Origin: Ruegeria profundi | GTDB lineage: Bacteria > Pseudomonadota > Alphaproteobacteria > Rhodobacterales > Rhodobacteraceae | Assembly: GCF_001507545.1 (NCBI RefSeq) | Contig: NZ_LQBP01000010.1 | Location: forward strand, 62,001-126,000 | Direction of reading: 5' to 3' | Length of the DNA: 64,000 nt | In this document: one piece after another, positions 1-8,723 of the stretch | Numbering within the stretch: the stretch's first letter is position 1 | How the letters are laid out: each line of letters opens with the position of its first letter | Program-made: the position numbers and the translations under genes | Notes under the pieces: model-generated | What the model saw: only the letters and a program-made list of their open reading frames with translations | Told to the model about the DNA's origin: nothing | Database searches by the model: none

Positions 1-1176
1 CGCGATACACCACTTGGGCGCTTCTTCTTCAATATCGGGAACACGAGCAAGGGCTTTACTGATTTCACCGCAGATAGGGCCGATATCGTGATGGCGTTGC
101 GCGAAATTCGCCCCGGCGAACAAGAGGCAGCCGAGCAGGCCGGGTTGGGTGATCTGACCCGCACACGACGGTCGCGCGTCGTGGCTTTAAACGCCTTGGT
201 GCCCATTGTCGCGCCTGACAATCCGGTACCCCATATTTCGCCGGCAGATTTGGCGCTTGTGCTGTCTGGCGCTATCGACAATTGGTCTGCTCTGGGCGGG
301 CCGGACGCACCCATTGCGCTGCACCTCCCCGATGCACAGTCAGGTTTGGCTCAGGGTATAGAGGATCATTTGCTATCGACGGCAACTGACGAACCGCCTG
401 AGCATGCTCAGCGGTATGATCGCAGCAGCGATCTGGTTCTCGCTGTTGCCAACGACCCGTTTGCCCTTGGTATTGCCAGCCAGGCCGAAGCTGACGCAGC
501 TCGCGCGTTGCCCTTGACCGGTGGATGCGGCCATGTTCTGAGGGCCACGCGGCAGGCGATAAAGACCGAAGATTACCCGCTAACATTTCCCATGTTTCTT
601 TACCTGCCCGAGCGTCGCTTGCCCCGGATCGCGCGACAATTTTTGGCCTATACCCAAAGCACCGATGCTCAGATGGTTATCCGCAGCGCGGGATTTGTGG
701 ATCAAGCCCCCGAAAGACTGGGTATCGGCCCTCAAGGACATCGTTTGGCCAATGCCGTGGCATCCGGCGGTTCCGGGGTCGGGCTGGAAGAGTTGCAGCG
801 TATGATCAACACTCTCAGACCGATGTCCCGTCTATCCCTTTCTTTCCGGTTCGAGGCCGGTTCTTCCCGTCCCGATGCGCAATCGCGATCAAATATCCAG
901 CAACTTGCGCAGCTGCTCGAAGCCGGCACACTGGACGTACGGCAACTGGTCTTCGTCGGCTTCAGCGACGGCGACGGTGCGGCTGCTGCCAATAACAGAA
1001 TTGCTTTGCTGCGCGCGAAAACAGTACGCAACGCGGTACTGGCAGCCGTGGAAACCGCGATCCCCGAGCGTGTAAGCCTTGAGGTCGACGCCTTTGGAGA
1101 GGCGATGCCAATGGCATGCGACGACACAAGTTGGGGCCGCAAAGTAAATCGCCGGGTCGAGGTTTGGGTAAGATAG
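1..1176 (+). CDS. PBP-like / OmpA-family fusion protein (5' truncated)
   Basis: The reading frame is open from the first base, so the start and any signal peptide lie outside the window; about 391 residues are visible. The first ~240 look like a phosphate-type periplasmic solute-binding fold (a DIVMALREIR-like segment followed by ALVPIVAPDNP). The last ~120 are an OmpA-like peptidoglycan-binding domain, shown by GFSDGDG, an N...LRAKTV stretch and the closing GRKVNRRVEVWV. Such fusions are known in roseobacters as substrate-binding/OmpA family proteins, probably periplasmic and cell-wall anchored. The ligand is unknown. No transporter gene is visible beside it. It converges on radC with 3 nt between the stops. 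Domain identity is fairly sure; the role is not. Confidence 0.8.
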   Translation, partial: RDTPLGRFFFNIGNTSKGFTDFTADRADIVMALREIRPGEQEAAEQAGLGDLTRTRRSRVVALNALVPIVAPDNPVPHISPADLALVLSGAIDNWSALGGPDAPIALHLPDAQSGLAQGIEDHLLSTATDEPPEHAQRYDRSSDLVLAVANDPFALGIASQAEADAARALPLTGGCGHVLRATRQAIKTEDYPLTFPMFLYLPERRLPRIARQFLAYTQSTDAQMVIRSAGFVDQAPERLGIGPQGHRLANAVASGGSGVGLEELQRMINTLRPMSRLSLSFRFEAGSSRPDAQSRSNIQQLAQLLEAGTLDVRQLVFVGFSDGDGAAAANNRIALLRAKTVRNAVLAAVETAIPERVSLEVDAFGEAMPMACDDTSWGRKVNRRVEVWVR

Positions 1177-1179
1177 CGA

Positions 1180-1935
1180 TTACAGATACCCCTGCGAGCG
1201 AAAGCTCAGCTCGGTCGATTTGCCGATTATCAGATGGTCGTGCAACGTTAGCCCCAGCGCAAGACAAGCGTCTTGTATCCGGTTGGTCATGTCGATATCC
1301 GATTGTGACGGCGTCGGATCACCGGACGGGTGATTGTGCACGAGAATAAGCGCCGAGGCATTTAGTTCCAGCGCACGTTTTGCCACCTCGCGCGGATAGA
1401 CCGGGACGTGATCAACGGTGCCCTTGGCTTGCTCCTCATCCGCGATCAACACGTTCTTGCGATCCAGATAGAAGACGCGGAACTGCTCGGTCTCGCGATG
1501 GGCCATCGTCGTATGGCAATAGTCCAGCAGCGCATCCCAACCCGAGATCACATGCCGCTGCATCACCCTTGCACGGGCCATGCGATGGGCACAGGCTTCG
1601 AGGATTTTCAGATCGGTGATCACCGTATCACCGACGCCCTTGATCTGGCGCAACCGTTCTTCGGGCGCAGTCAGAACACGGTTGAAGTCGCCAAACGTGT
1701 CCATCAAAGCCCGTGCCAGCGGTTTTACATCCTGGCGGGGGATAGATCGAAACAACACAAGCTCGAGCAGCTCGTAATCCGGCATCGCGGCAGACCCGCC
1801 GGACATGAACCTTTCGCGCAGGCGTTTGCGGTGGTCTTTGATGTATGACGGCAACCGCCCAGAAGGCAGCGGCGCCACCGGGGCTTCGTCGCTTTCGAAC
1901 AATGAGGGGGCTTCGGCGAAGGCGTCCTTTGTCAT
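1180..1935 (-). CDS. radC: RadC family JAB/MPN domain protein
   Basis: 251 residues, a normal length for RadC (UPF0758). Residues ~25-110 hold the helix-hairpin-helix-like part with IKGVGDTV. The C-terminal JAMM metallopeptidase-like domain carries the complete zinc motif, HNHPSGDPTPSQSD at 200-213, with an upstream acidic partner near E148-E150. RadC was once linked to DNA repair, but its biochemical role in most bacteria is unsettled; the JAMM motif suggests a Zn-dependent hydrolase. The gene stands alone, with its own ~230-bp upstream gap shared with the dnaJ terminator. Confidence 0.93.
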   Translation of the reverse strand: MTKDAFAEAPSLFESDEAPVAPLPSGRLPSYIKDHRKRLRERFMSGGSAAMPDYELLELVLFRSIPRQDVKPLARALMDTFGDFNRVLTAPEERLRQIKGVGDTVITDLKILEACAHRMARARVMQRHVISGWDALLDYCHTTMAHRETEQFRVFYLDRKNVLIADEEQAKGTVDHVPVYPREVAKRALELNASALILVHNHPSGDPTPSQSDIDMTNRIQDACLALGLTLHDHLIIGKSTELSFRSQGYL

Positions 1936-2105
1936 GCGCTAAGATTGGCGCAGAATCGGTTTCTGAAAGGTTAACGCGCCTGACTTTTGCTGTGCGCCAG
2001 ATCACGCCTTCATTGGTCGATGGGCATGATACGGACTTCCCATTCGGACGTTTCTACAGAACCCAATGATCGGGTACTATTGAAGGGACCGTTGCCCTGC
2101 GTTTG

Positions 2106-2148
2106 AAATAAAACTGAGCCAGTCCGTAAGGATCGGCTCAGTTTATTT
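2106..2148 (-). terminator. Rho-independent terminator of dnaJ
   Basis: A 10-bp perfect inverted repeat (AAACTGAGCC / GGCTCAGTTT, 2111-2120 and 2135-2144) is flanked by A-rich and T-rich arms that extend the stem with one bulge. Read on the minus strand it ends in TTTTATTT, 18 bp beyond the dnaJ stop. It ends the dnaK-dnaJ transcript. Confidence 0.8.
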
Positions 2149-2165
2149 GACAAAGGGATATGAAA

Positions 2166-3317
2166 CTAACCCTTCATACCGTCCCAGAAAGACTTCACAG
2201 ACGAGAAAAAGCTTTTTGATTCCGGGTGGTTATCCTCACCCAGATCATCGAACTCTTTCAGAAGTTCTTTCTGACGGCTGGTCAGGTTGACCGGGGTTTC
2301 CACGGCCAGTTCTATGAACATATCACCGATGCCACCACCGCGAAGGGCAGGCATGCCCTTGCCGCGAAGCCGCATTTGACGGCCCGATTGGCTACCGGCC
2401 GGGATCTGTACGCGACCGCGCCCGCCGTCGATGGTGGGAACCTCAATCGAACCGCCAAGTGCGGCCTTGGCCATGCTGACCGGTACACGGCAATAGAGGT
2501 TCACGCTATCGCGTTCGAACAGCTTGTGATCGGATACTTCCACAAAGATGTACAAATCACCCGGAGGGCCACCGCGCATGCCGGCCTCACCCTCGCCCGC
2601 CAAACGGATGCGGGTTCCTGTTTCGACACCGGCGGGAATATTTACAGACAATGCGCGTTCTTTTTCAACGCGGCCTGCGCCACCGCAGACCTTACAGGGA
2701 TTCTTGATGATCTGACCCAGCCCGGAACAGGTTGGGCAGGTGCGTTCCACGGTGAAGAAACCCTGTTGCGCGCGGACTTTGCCCATACCCGAACAGGTCG
2801 GACAGGTGGTTGGTTCCACCCCGCCTTCCGCCCCCGTACCATCACAGGCCGAACAGGCCACGGCAGCTGGTACGCTGATGGTTTTCTGGAGGCCCGAGAA
2901 CGCCTCTTCCAGCGTCACGCGCAGGTTATAGCGCAGGTCGGACCCGCGCGCAGCGCGACGCCCGCCACCGCCGCCACGCTGGCCTCCCATAAAATCACCA
3001 AAAAGGTCATCGAACACATCCGAAAAAGCGCTGGAGAAATCACCCTGACCGAATCCACCGCCGGGGCGCGCGCCCGCGCCGCCCATGCCGTTTTCAAACG
3101 CAGCATGGCCAAACCGGTCATATGCAGCCTTTTTTTCTGCATCGCGCAACACGTCATAGGCTTCGTTCGCTTCTTTGAACTGCGCCTCGGCGTCCGGGTT
3201 GTCTGTGTTACGGTCGGGATGCAGCTCTTTCGCTTTTCTGCGAAAACCTTTTTTGATCTCGTCCGCCGATGCGCCCTTGGATACGCCGAGCACATCGTAG
3301 TAGTCGCGTTTTGACAT
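2166..3317 (-). CDS. dnaJ: Chaperone DnaJ (Hsp40)
   Basis: Co-chaperone that delivers unfolded clients to DnaK and stimulates its ATPase. At 383 residues it has the full type I layout: J domain 1-70 ([13 protein letters not shown] in [10 protein letters not shown]), a Gly/Phe-rich linker to about 130, four CxxCxGxG zinc repeats ([32 protein letters not shown]) around 145-215, then the two client-binding beta domains. I start it at ATG 3317, where AAGGAA precedes and MSKRDYY matches the family; an upstream in-frame start adds only seven unconserved residues. It follows dnaK in the same operon, 74 bp downstream. Confidence 0.97.
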   Translation of the reverse strand: MSKRDYYDVLGVSKGASADEIKKGFRRKAKELHPDRNTDNPDAEAQFKEANEAYDVLRDAEKKAAYDRFGHAAFENGMGGAGARPGGGFGQGDFSSAFSDVFDDLFGDFMGGQRGGGGGRRAARGSDLRYNLRVTLEEAFSGLQKTISVPAAVACSACDGTGAEGGVEPTTCPTCSGMGKVRAQQGFFTVERTCPTCSGLGQIIKNPCKVCGGAGRVEKERALSVNIPAGVETGTRIRLAGEGEAGMRGGPPGDLYIFVEVSDHKLFERDSVNLYCRVPVSMAKAALGGSIEVPTIDGGRGRVQIPAGSQSGRQMRLRGKGMPALRGGGIGDMFIELAVETPVNLTSRQKELLKEFDDLGEDNHPESKSFFSSVKSFWDGMKG

Positions 3318-3344
3318 CAGTGTTTCCTTCTGCCTCAACGTAAT

Positions 3345-3373
3345 CGGGCCGGCCCGGCATCCGGACCGGCCCG
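3345..3373 (-). repeat. GC-rich hairpin between dnaK and dnaJ
   Basis: An 8-bp perfect inverted repeat (CGGGCCGG / CCGGCCCG) with a 13-nt loop lies in the short dnaK-dnaJ spacer. No T-tract follows it, so it is not a classic terminator. It could stabilise the dnaK transcript end or lower dnaJ expression relative to dnaK; this is inference. Confidence 0.4.
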
Positions 3374-3391
3374 CATTGGCCCGGTTACCCG

Positions 3392-5302
3392 TTAGTTACG
3401 CTTGTCGTCGTCAAGATCTTCGAACTCGGCATCGACGATATCGTCATCACCCGCCTGAGCAGCATCTGCCGCCGCAGGCTCATCTTCGGCCTCTTCGGAC
3501 TGCGCCTTGTAAATGGCCTCACCCAGTTTCATTGCGGCTTCGGTGACATTCTGGATACCGGACTTGATCTTGTCGGCATTTTCAGTTTCCAGCTCGTCCT
3601 TCAGCGCGGCAATGGCCAGCTCAATGGCTTCGATGGTGGTCGGGTCGACCTTGTCGGCATGCTCTTCCATCGACTTTTCGGTCGAGTGGATGAGGCTTTC
3701 CGCCTGGTTCTTGGCGTCGACCAGCTCGCGGCGTTCCTTGTCGGCTTCCGCGTTCTCTTCGGCGTCTTTGACCATCTTTTCGATGTCCTCGTCGGACAGA
3801 CCGCCCGAGGCCTGGATGGTGATCTTCTGCTCTTTGCCGGTGCCTTTGTCCTTGGCCGAAACCGAGACAATGCCGTTGGCGTCAATATCGAAGGTCACCT
3901 CGATCTGAGGCATGCCACGTGGTGCCGGCGGGATGTCTTCAAGGTTGAATTGACCCAGGATCTTGTTGTCCGACGCCATTTCACGCTCACCCTGGAACAC
4001 GCGGATGGTCACGGCGTTCTGGTTGTCCTCGGCGGTCGAGAACACCTGAGACTTCTTCGTCGGGATCGTGGTATTGCGGTCGATCAGACGGGTGAATACG
4101 CCACCCAGCGTCTCGATGCCCAGCGACAGAGGGGTCACGTCCAGCAAAACAACGTCTTTGACGTCGCCCTGCAGAACACCGGCCTGAATGGCGGCGCCCA
4201 TGGCAACCACTTCGTCCGGGTTCACACCCTTGTGCGGCTCTTTACCGAAGAACTTGGTGACCTCTTCGATCACTTTCGGCATCCGGGTCATACCACCGAC
4301 CAGAACAACTTCGTCCACGTCAGCAGCCGACAGACCGGCGTCTTTCAGAGCAGCCTGGCAAGGCTTCATCGACTTTTTGATCAGGTCCGCGACCAGCGAT
4401 TCCAGCTTGGCACGGGTCAGTTTCATGACCATGTGCAGCGGCTGACCGTTCGACCCCATCGAGATGAACGGCTGGTTAATCTCGGTTTGTGAGGTCGAGG
4501 ACAGCTCAATCTTGGCTTTCTCAGCGGCTTCTTTCAGACGCTGCAGGGCCATCTTGTCGGCTGACAGATCGACACCGTGTTCCTTTTTGAACTCATCCGC
4601 CAGGTAGTTGACGATGCGCATGTCAAAGTCTTCACCACCCAGGAAGGTGTCGCCATTGGTCGATTTGACCTCGAACAGACCATCGTCGATTTCAAGGATG
4701 GTCACGTCGAAAGTACCGCCACCAAGGTCATAGACTGCGATGGTGTGCGTCTCTTCCTTGTCCAGACCATAGGCCAGCGCGGCTGCTGTCGGCTCGTTGA
4801 TGATTCGCAGCACTTCCAGTCCGGCGATTTTACCGGCGTCTTTGGTGGCCTGACGCTGCGCGTCGTTGAAGTATGCGGGAACCGTGATAACGGCTTGTGT
4901 GACTTCCTCACCCAAATAGCTCTCGGCGGTTTCCTTCATCTTGCCCAGAGTAAAGGCCGAGATCTGGCTTGGGGAGTACTTTTCACCGCGGGCTTCCACC
5001 CACGCGTCGCCATTGCCGCCATCAACGATGGCGTAGGGTACCATTTTCTTGTCTTTTTCGACTTCCGCATCGTCCACGCGACGACCGATCAGACGTTTGA
5101 CGCCAAAGATCGTGTTGTCCGGGTTGGTGACCGCCTGACGTTTTGCAGGCTGACCGACCAGTCGCTCATCTTCGGTAAAAGCGACGATCGAGGGCGTGGT
5201 CCGCGCACCTTCTGCGTTTTCGATGACCTTCGGCTGCGAGCCGTCCATGATCGCCACGCACGAGTTCGTGGTTCCAAGGTCAATCCCGATTACTTTTCCC
5301 AT
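3392..5302 (-). CDS. dnaK: Chaperone DnaK (Hsp70)
   Basis: ATP-dependent Hsp70 of the cytoplasm, working with DnaJ and GrpE. 636 residues, the normal bacterial length. The actin-like ATPase starts with [13 protein letters not shown] and contains the phosphate-2 loop DLGGGTFDV near 195. The substrate domain follows from about 390 and the tail is acidic ([15 protein letters not shown]). Start is ATG 5302, preceded by AGAAAGGGA; the in-frame extension to 5368 is unconserved. grpE lies 32 kb away in this window, separate from dnaKJ. A sigma-32-like promoter about 110-135 bp upstream suggests heat-shock control. Confidence 0.98.
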   Translation of the reverse strand: MGKVIGIDLGTTNSCVAIMDGSQPKVIENAEGARTTPSIVAFTEDERLVGQPAKRQAVTNPDNTIFGVKRLIGRRVDDAEVEKDKKMVPYAIVDGGNGDAWVEARGEKYSPSQISAFTLGKMKETAESYLGEEVTQAVITVPAYFNDAQRQATKDAGKIAGLEVLRIINEPTAAALAYGLDKEETHTIAVYDLGGGTFDVTILEIDDGLFEVKSTNGDTFLGGEDFDMRIVNYLADEFKKEHGVDLSADKMALQRLKEAAEKAKIELSSTSQTEINQPFISMGSNGQPLHMVMKLTRAKLESLVADLIKKSMKPCQAALKDAGLSAADVDEVVLVGGMTRMPKVIEEVTKFFGKEPHKGVNPDEVVAMGAAIQAGVLQGDVKDVVLLDVTPLSLGIETLGGVFTRLIDRNTTIPTKKSQVFSTAEDNQNAVTIRVFQGEREMASDNKILGQFNLEDIPPAPRGMPQIEVTFDIDANGIVSVSAKDKGTGKEQKITIQASGGLSDEDIEKMVKDAEENAEADKERRELVDAKNQAESLIHSTEKSMEEHADKVDPTTIEAIELAIAALKDELETENADKIKSGIQNVTEAAMKLGEAIYKAQSEEAEDEPAAADAAQAGDDDIVDAEFEDLDDDKRN

Positions 5303-5410
5303 GTGTTCAATCCCTTTCTCTTCAAGGCGATGTCCGAGGTCCGGACCCGTTATGGCACCCGGCCCCATCTGTTTTGCACTGTGGCTCTACACCATTGCGC
5401 GTCCCGGCGT

Positions 5411-5439
5411 ATATAAGGGCGGGACGAATGGCCTGCAAG
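5411..5439 (-). promoter_or_regulatory. Putative sigma-32 (RpoH) promoter of dnaKJ
   Basis: On the minus strand, CTTGCAG (5439-5433) and CCCTTATAT (5419-5411) are 13 nt apart. RpoH promoters follow CTTGAAA-N(11-16)-CCCCATnT, so both elements and the spacing fit well. Transcription would start near 5404, giving a ~100-nt leader before the dnaK ATG. No CIRCE repeat is seen, in keeping with RpoH control of dnaK in alphaproteobacteria. Confidence 0.6.
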
Positions 5440-5513
5440 CATTGTAAAACGCAGGTTTTCGGGAATCTGTGGCCTTTTTCGGCAAGGTTTTGGCAAGGAT
5501 TGGGGAATCTTGG

Positions 5514-6116
5514 ATGGCACGGCTGCGTGTGCGCGGATTTGATATCAGAAAAGCGTGGCTGGACGGACCAGCGCAAACGCGGATGATTGAATGCTTACGC
5601 CCGGTTCTGAAATCTGCGCCGCTGTTCCGGCCAGTAACGCCCTCGGGCAAGGATATGTCGGTGCGCATGACTTCGGCCGGGTCGCTGGGTTGGGTCACCG
5701 ACAAGGCGGGTTATAGATACCAGTCACAACACCCCAAAGGCACGGTCTGGCCCGCAATTCCGGATCAGATCATGGATATCTGGCGTCAACTCGGCAGCCC
5801 AGACCGCGACCCTGATTGCTGCCTGATCAACTATTATGGCGAAGGCGCCCGCATGGGGCTGCATCAGGATAAGGACGAGGCTGATTTTTCGTGGCCGGTC
5901 CTGTCGATCTCATTGGGCGATGATGCCCTGTTTCGTATTGGGAATCCGACGAGGGGCGGCAGGACCGAGTCGATCTGGCTGAACTCGGGCGATGTCGTTG
6001 TCATGGGCGGCCCGGCCCGTTTGACCTATCACGGCATAGACCGCATTCGTTTCGGCTCATCAAAATTGCTGCCCAAGGGTGGACGCATCAACCTGACCCT
6101 TCGTGTTGCCCGTTAA
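5514..6116 (+). CDS. alkB: AlkB-like 2-oxoglutarate/Fe(II) dioxygenase
   Basis: Repairs alkylated bases such as 1-methyladenine and 3-methylcytosine by oxidative demethylation. Counting from ATG 5514 it has 200 residues, slightly shorter than E. coli AlkB (216). The iron triad is present: H117 and D119 in HQDKDE, H173 in LTYHGI; the 2-oxoglutarate-binding arginines lie in GGRINLTLR near the end. The LGWVTDKAGYRY and WPAIP blocks also match AlkB. An upstream in-frame GTG at 5469 would add 15 residues, but family alignment favours 5514. It is divergent from dnaK and overlaps the convergent permease gene by 4 nt. No adaptive-response (ada) genes are nearby. Confidence 0.92.
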   Translation: MARLRVRGFDIRKAWLDGPAQTRMIECLRPVLKSAPLFRPVTPSGKDMSVRMTSAGSLGWVTDKAGYRYQSQHPKGTVWPAIPDQIMDIWRQLGSPDRDPDCCLINYYGEGARMGLHQDKDEADFSWPVLSISLGDDALFRIGNPTRGGRTESIWLNSGDVVVMGGPARLTYHGIDRIRFGSSKLLPKGGRINLTLRVAR

Positions 6117-6934
6117 CGCCGCGCATCCCAGCTTTGCGACACGTGCTGCCGAGTGAAGAATATCCCCAGCAAACCAATCAAGAGAAGGGCCAAGCCGACC
6201 CAAAGCGCATATTCCCAGCTTGTGTTACGCGGAAAATAGTTGCGAAAAACAAAGCCGCGGCACTGGTCGATGATGTGAAACAGCGGGTTCCAGGCAAACA
6301 TGGCCAACGTGGCCCCGCCCAGCGCGTTGGCCACAAACATCTTGCCAGAAAAGATCATGTTCATCCGCCGGTAGACATTGGATAGGATGGAAACCGTGGT
6401 GGGGAACCACGGCCTCAACGCCATGAAAACCACTCCGGCCGCGCAACCGGTGAACCAGGCCATGATCAGCATGGCAAATGCACCGCCGGGGTCCTGAAGC
6501 TCAATCGGTGAAACCGCTACGCTGTATAGGAAGAGGATCACGATAATCGTCATCAGCTGGGTGTAAAGCATCCCGAAGGCAGTCGCCAGCAGCATCACCA
6601 TCATGTTCATAGGCGAATGCAGCATCATCGGGTTGTTACCGGTATTCAGAGCAGCAATGGAGCTGATGGATTTAATATGGGTAATGAACAGGAACACACC
6701 AGACAGCAGGAATAAAATGAACTCCCCCCGGATTTTTGCGATACGCGGACCCATGAAAGACATGATCAGATAGAACACGGCAACCAGGGCCAGAACCTGA
6801 ATGATGTTGATTATAATGGCCAGAACGGCGTTGTGATGCTGCGATCGCACACTGCGCACAACAGCGTGGAAGATTAGTTCAGCCGTTGTGAACGCACTGC
6901 CCAGTAATGTACGGTTTCGCCTGAAATAAAACAC
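6113..6934 (-). CDS. ABC-2 type polysaccharide export permease
   Basis: Inner-membrane permease of 273 residues with about six hydrophobic segments (roughly 35-60, 70-95, 110-140, 150-175, 180-200 and 245-265), typical of ABC-2 permeases such as KpsM/Wzm that export capsular or O-antigen glycans. The C-terminal NPLFHIIDQCRGFVFRNY segment fits this family. The cognate ATPase (KpsT/Wzt) is not adjacent and does not occur in this window. It is divergent from cysQ-kdsB, which begin the surface-glycan block, so it probably belongs to it. Family call is good; the glycan is unknown. Confidence 0.85.
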   Translation of the reverse strand: MFYFRRNRTLLGSAFTTAELIFHAVVRSVRSQHHNAVLAIIINIIQVLALVAVFYLIMSFMGPRIAKIRGEFILFLLSGVFLFITHIKSISSIAALNTGNNPMMLHSPMNMMVMLLATAFGMLYTQLMTIIVILFLYSVAVSPIELQDPGGAFAMLIMAWFTGCAAGVVFMALRPWFPTTVSILSNVYRRMNMIFSGKMFVANALGGATLAMFAWNPLFHIIDQCRGFVFRNYFPRNTSWEYALWVGLALLLIGLLGIFFTRQHVSQSWDARR

Positions 6935-7055
6935 TCGACGCGTCTTTCTCTTTTTTCACCTGCAATTTGATACGAAATTCTTGCCGTTCCGTAACCAGCA
7001 CATCATAAGGCCGACAGGTTATTCGATCAACAAATCACAGGAACGGAGCATTTTT

Positions 7056-7853
7056 GTGACCCATGACGCCCTCATTCCCGTTATCCGACGTCTGGCTTTG
7101 GAAGCTGGCGACAAGATCATGGAGTTTTATGAGGCTGATGATTTCGACGTCAAAGTGAAATCGGATGCCAGCCCCGTGACCGAAGCGGATGAGGCCGCAG
7201 ATGCCCTGATCTCGGCGGGCCTGCGCGAGGCATTCCCCGACATTCTGCTGGTGACCGAAGAGCAAGCGGCCTCGCATACAAAAAAGGGGGAAACATTCCT
7301 GATCGTTGACCCGCTGGATGGCACTAAGGAGTTCATCAACCGTCGCGGTGATTTCACGGTGAACATTGCGCTGGTTGAACACGGCGTTCCAACCCGCGGC
7401 GTCGTTTATGCCCCGGCCAGGGGACGCATGTTCTATACCTTGCCAGATGGCCAGTCGGTTGAAGAAACCGGCGCGTTGGATAAGGCCAAAGCTGGGGATA
7501 TCCGGCCAATTTCCGTCTCTAATCCAGACAATTCGGCGTTGATGATTGTCGCATCAAAGTCTCACCGGGACCAGGCGACCGAAGATTACATCAACAAGTA
7601 CCAGGTACAGGACAGTAAAAGCGCGGGCTCGTCCCTGAAATTCTGCCTGGTGGCCACAGGCGAAGCCGATCTGTATCCCCGTGTTGGCCGAACGATGGAG
7701 TGGGACACGGCCGCAGGTCATGCCGTATTGAGCGGAGCGGGCGGCAAGGTCGTGCGCTTTGATGACCATACTCCGCTGACTTATGGCAAGGACGGCTATG
7801 CAAACCCGTTCTTTATCGCATACGCTCCGGGTGTTGACCTGAAAGAAGCCTGA
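7056..7853 (+). CDS. cysQ: 3'(2'),5'-bisphosphate nucleotidase CysQ
   Basis: Hydrolyses 3'-phosphoadenosine 5'-phosphate (PAP) to AMP, recycling the by-product of PAPS-dependent sulfate transfer and reduction. 265 residues from GTG 7056, which has GGAG seven bases upstream; an ATG-less extension to 6981 is unlikely. The inositol-monophosphatase fold is shown by VTEADEAAD, the metal-binding VTEE and DPLDGTKEF (about 85-93), and the late EWDTAAGHAVLSGAGG motif. It overlaps kdsB by one base. A sulfotransferase-like gene lies 6 kb downstream, giving CysQ a likely local purpose. Confidence 0.93.
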   Translation: MTHDALIPVIRRLALEAGDKIMEFYEADDFDVKVKSDASPVTEADEAADALISAGLREAFPDILLVTEEQAASHTKKGETFLIVDPLDGTKEFINRRGDFTVNIALVEHGVPTRGVVYAPARGRMFYTLPDGQSVEETGALDKAKAGDIRPISVSNPDNSALMIVASKSHRDQATEDYINKYQVQDSKSAGSSLKFCLVATGEADLYPRVGRTMEWDTAAGHAVLSGAGGKVVRFDDHTPLTYGKDGYANPFFIAYAPGVDLKEA

Positions 7854-8653
7854 TGTCCGTTCTGATCGCAATTCCCGCCCGGTATGCCTCGACCCGATAT
7901 CCGGGAAAACCCCTTGTGCCGCTGACGGGCGCAAATGGCACTACCATGACACTGATTGAGCGGTCGTGGCGGGCGGCTTGTTCGGTTTCAGGTGTCGACA
8001 AAGTGGTCGTCGCCACTGATGATGACCGCATTCGCGAAGTGGCCGAAGGCTTTGGTGCCGAAGTGGTGATGACTTCGGAAAGCTGCCAGAATGGCACTGA
8101 GCGCTGTGCCGAAACGCATGGTGCGTTGGGCAAGGGTTACGACATCGTCGTGAACCTGCAAGGGGACGCGCCGCTGACGCCGCATTGGTTTGTCGAAAAC
8201 CTGATCGCTAGCCTGCGAGCCGCACCTCAGGCCGAGGTGGCCACGCCCGTGTTGCGGTGCGACGGCGACGCACTGAACAGCCTGCTGAACGATCGCAAAC
8301 ATGGGCGTGTCGGTGGCACCACAGCAGTATTCGCAGCTGACCACAGCGCCCTGTATTTCTCGAAAGAGGTCGTGCCTTACACCGCCGAAACCTACGGGGG
8401 CGCTGAGCCGACGCCGGTGTTTCACCATGTTGGTGTCTACGCCTATCGTCCCGATGCGTTGGCCGCCTACCCCACATGGCCGGTTGGCCCGCTTGAGCAA
8501 CTGGAAGGGCTGGAACAACTGCGATTTATGGAGAACGGCCGCAAGGTTCTGTGCGTCGAAGTCGAATCCAAGGGGCGCCAGTTCTGGGAGTTGAACAACC
8601 CGCAAGACGTTCCCAAGCTTGAGGAAATGATGGCGGCGATGGGGGTGGATTGA
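7853..8653 (+). CDS. kdsB: 3-deoxy-manno-octulosonate cytidylyltransferase
   Basis: Activates Kdo with CTP to CMP-Kdo, the donor for LPS inner core and for Kdo linkers of some capsules. 266 residues, near the usual 245-260. The nucleotide-binding start is IPARYASTRYPGKPL, followed by VVVATDD and VNLQGDAPL; most KdsB proteins have QGDEP here, so the acidic residue after the Mg-binding Asp is Ala. HVGVYAYRP and LEQLEGLEQLR are the usual KdsB blocks. Its start overlaps the cysQ stop, suggesting one transcript. Confidence 0.92.
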   Translation: MSVLIAIPARYASTRYPGKPLVPLTGANGTTMTLIERSWRAACSVSGVDKVVVATDDDRIREVAEGFGAEVVMTSESCQNGTERCAETHGALGKGYDIVVNLQGDAPLTPHWFVENLIASLRAAPQAEVATPVLRCDGDALNSLLNDRKHGRVGGTTAVFAADHSALYFSKEVVPYTAETYGGAEPTPVFHHVGVYAYRPDALAAYPTWPVGPLEQLEGLEQLRFMENGRKVLCVEVESKGRQFWELNNPQDVPKLEEMMAAMGVD

Positions 8654-8723
8654 TGCCACGTCCCCTAACCCCCGGGCACGTAGCAGGCGTGCTAAGTGCA
8701 ATGTGTTTCTTCTGGAAGGTTAG

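Noticed and set aside
2226..3314. Long plus-strand frame opposite dnaJ
   Set aside because: It is antisense to a complete dnaJ, has no domain or ribosome site, and reflects the GC bias of the real gene.
3659..5416. Long plus-strand frames opposite dnaK
   Set aside because: Antisense to a full-length, conserved dnaK. Antisense-to-Hsp70 frames are a known artefact.
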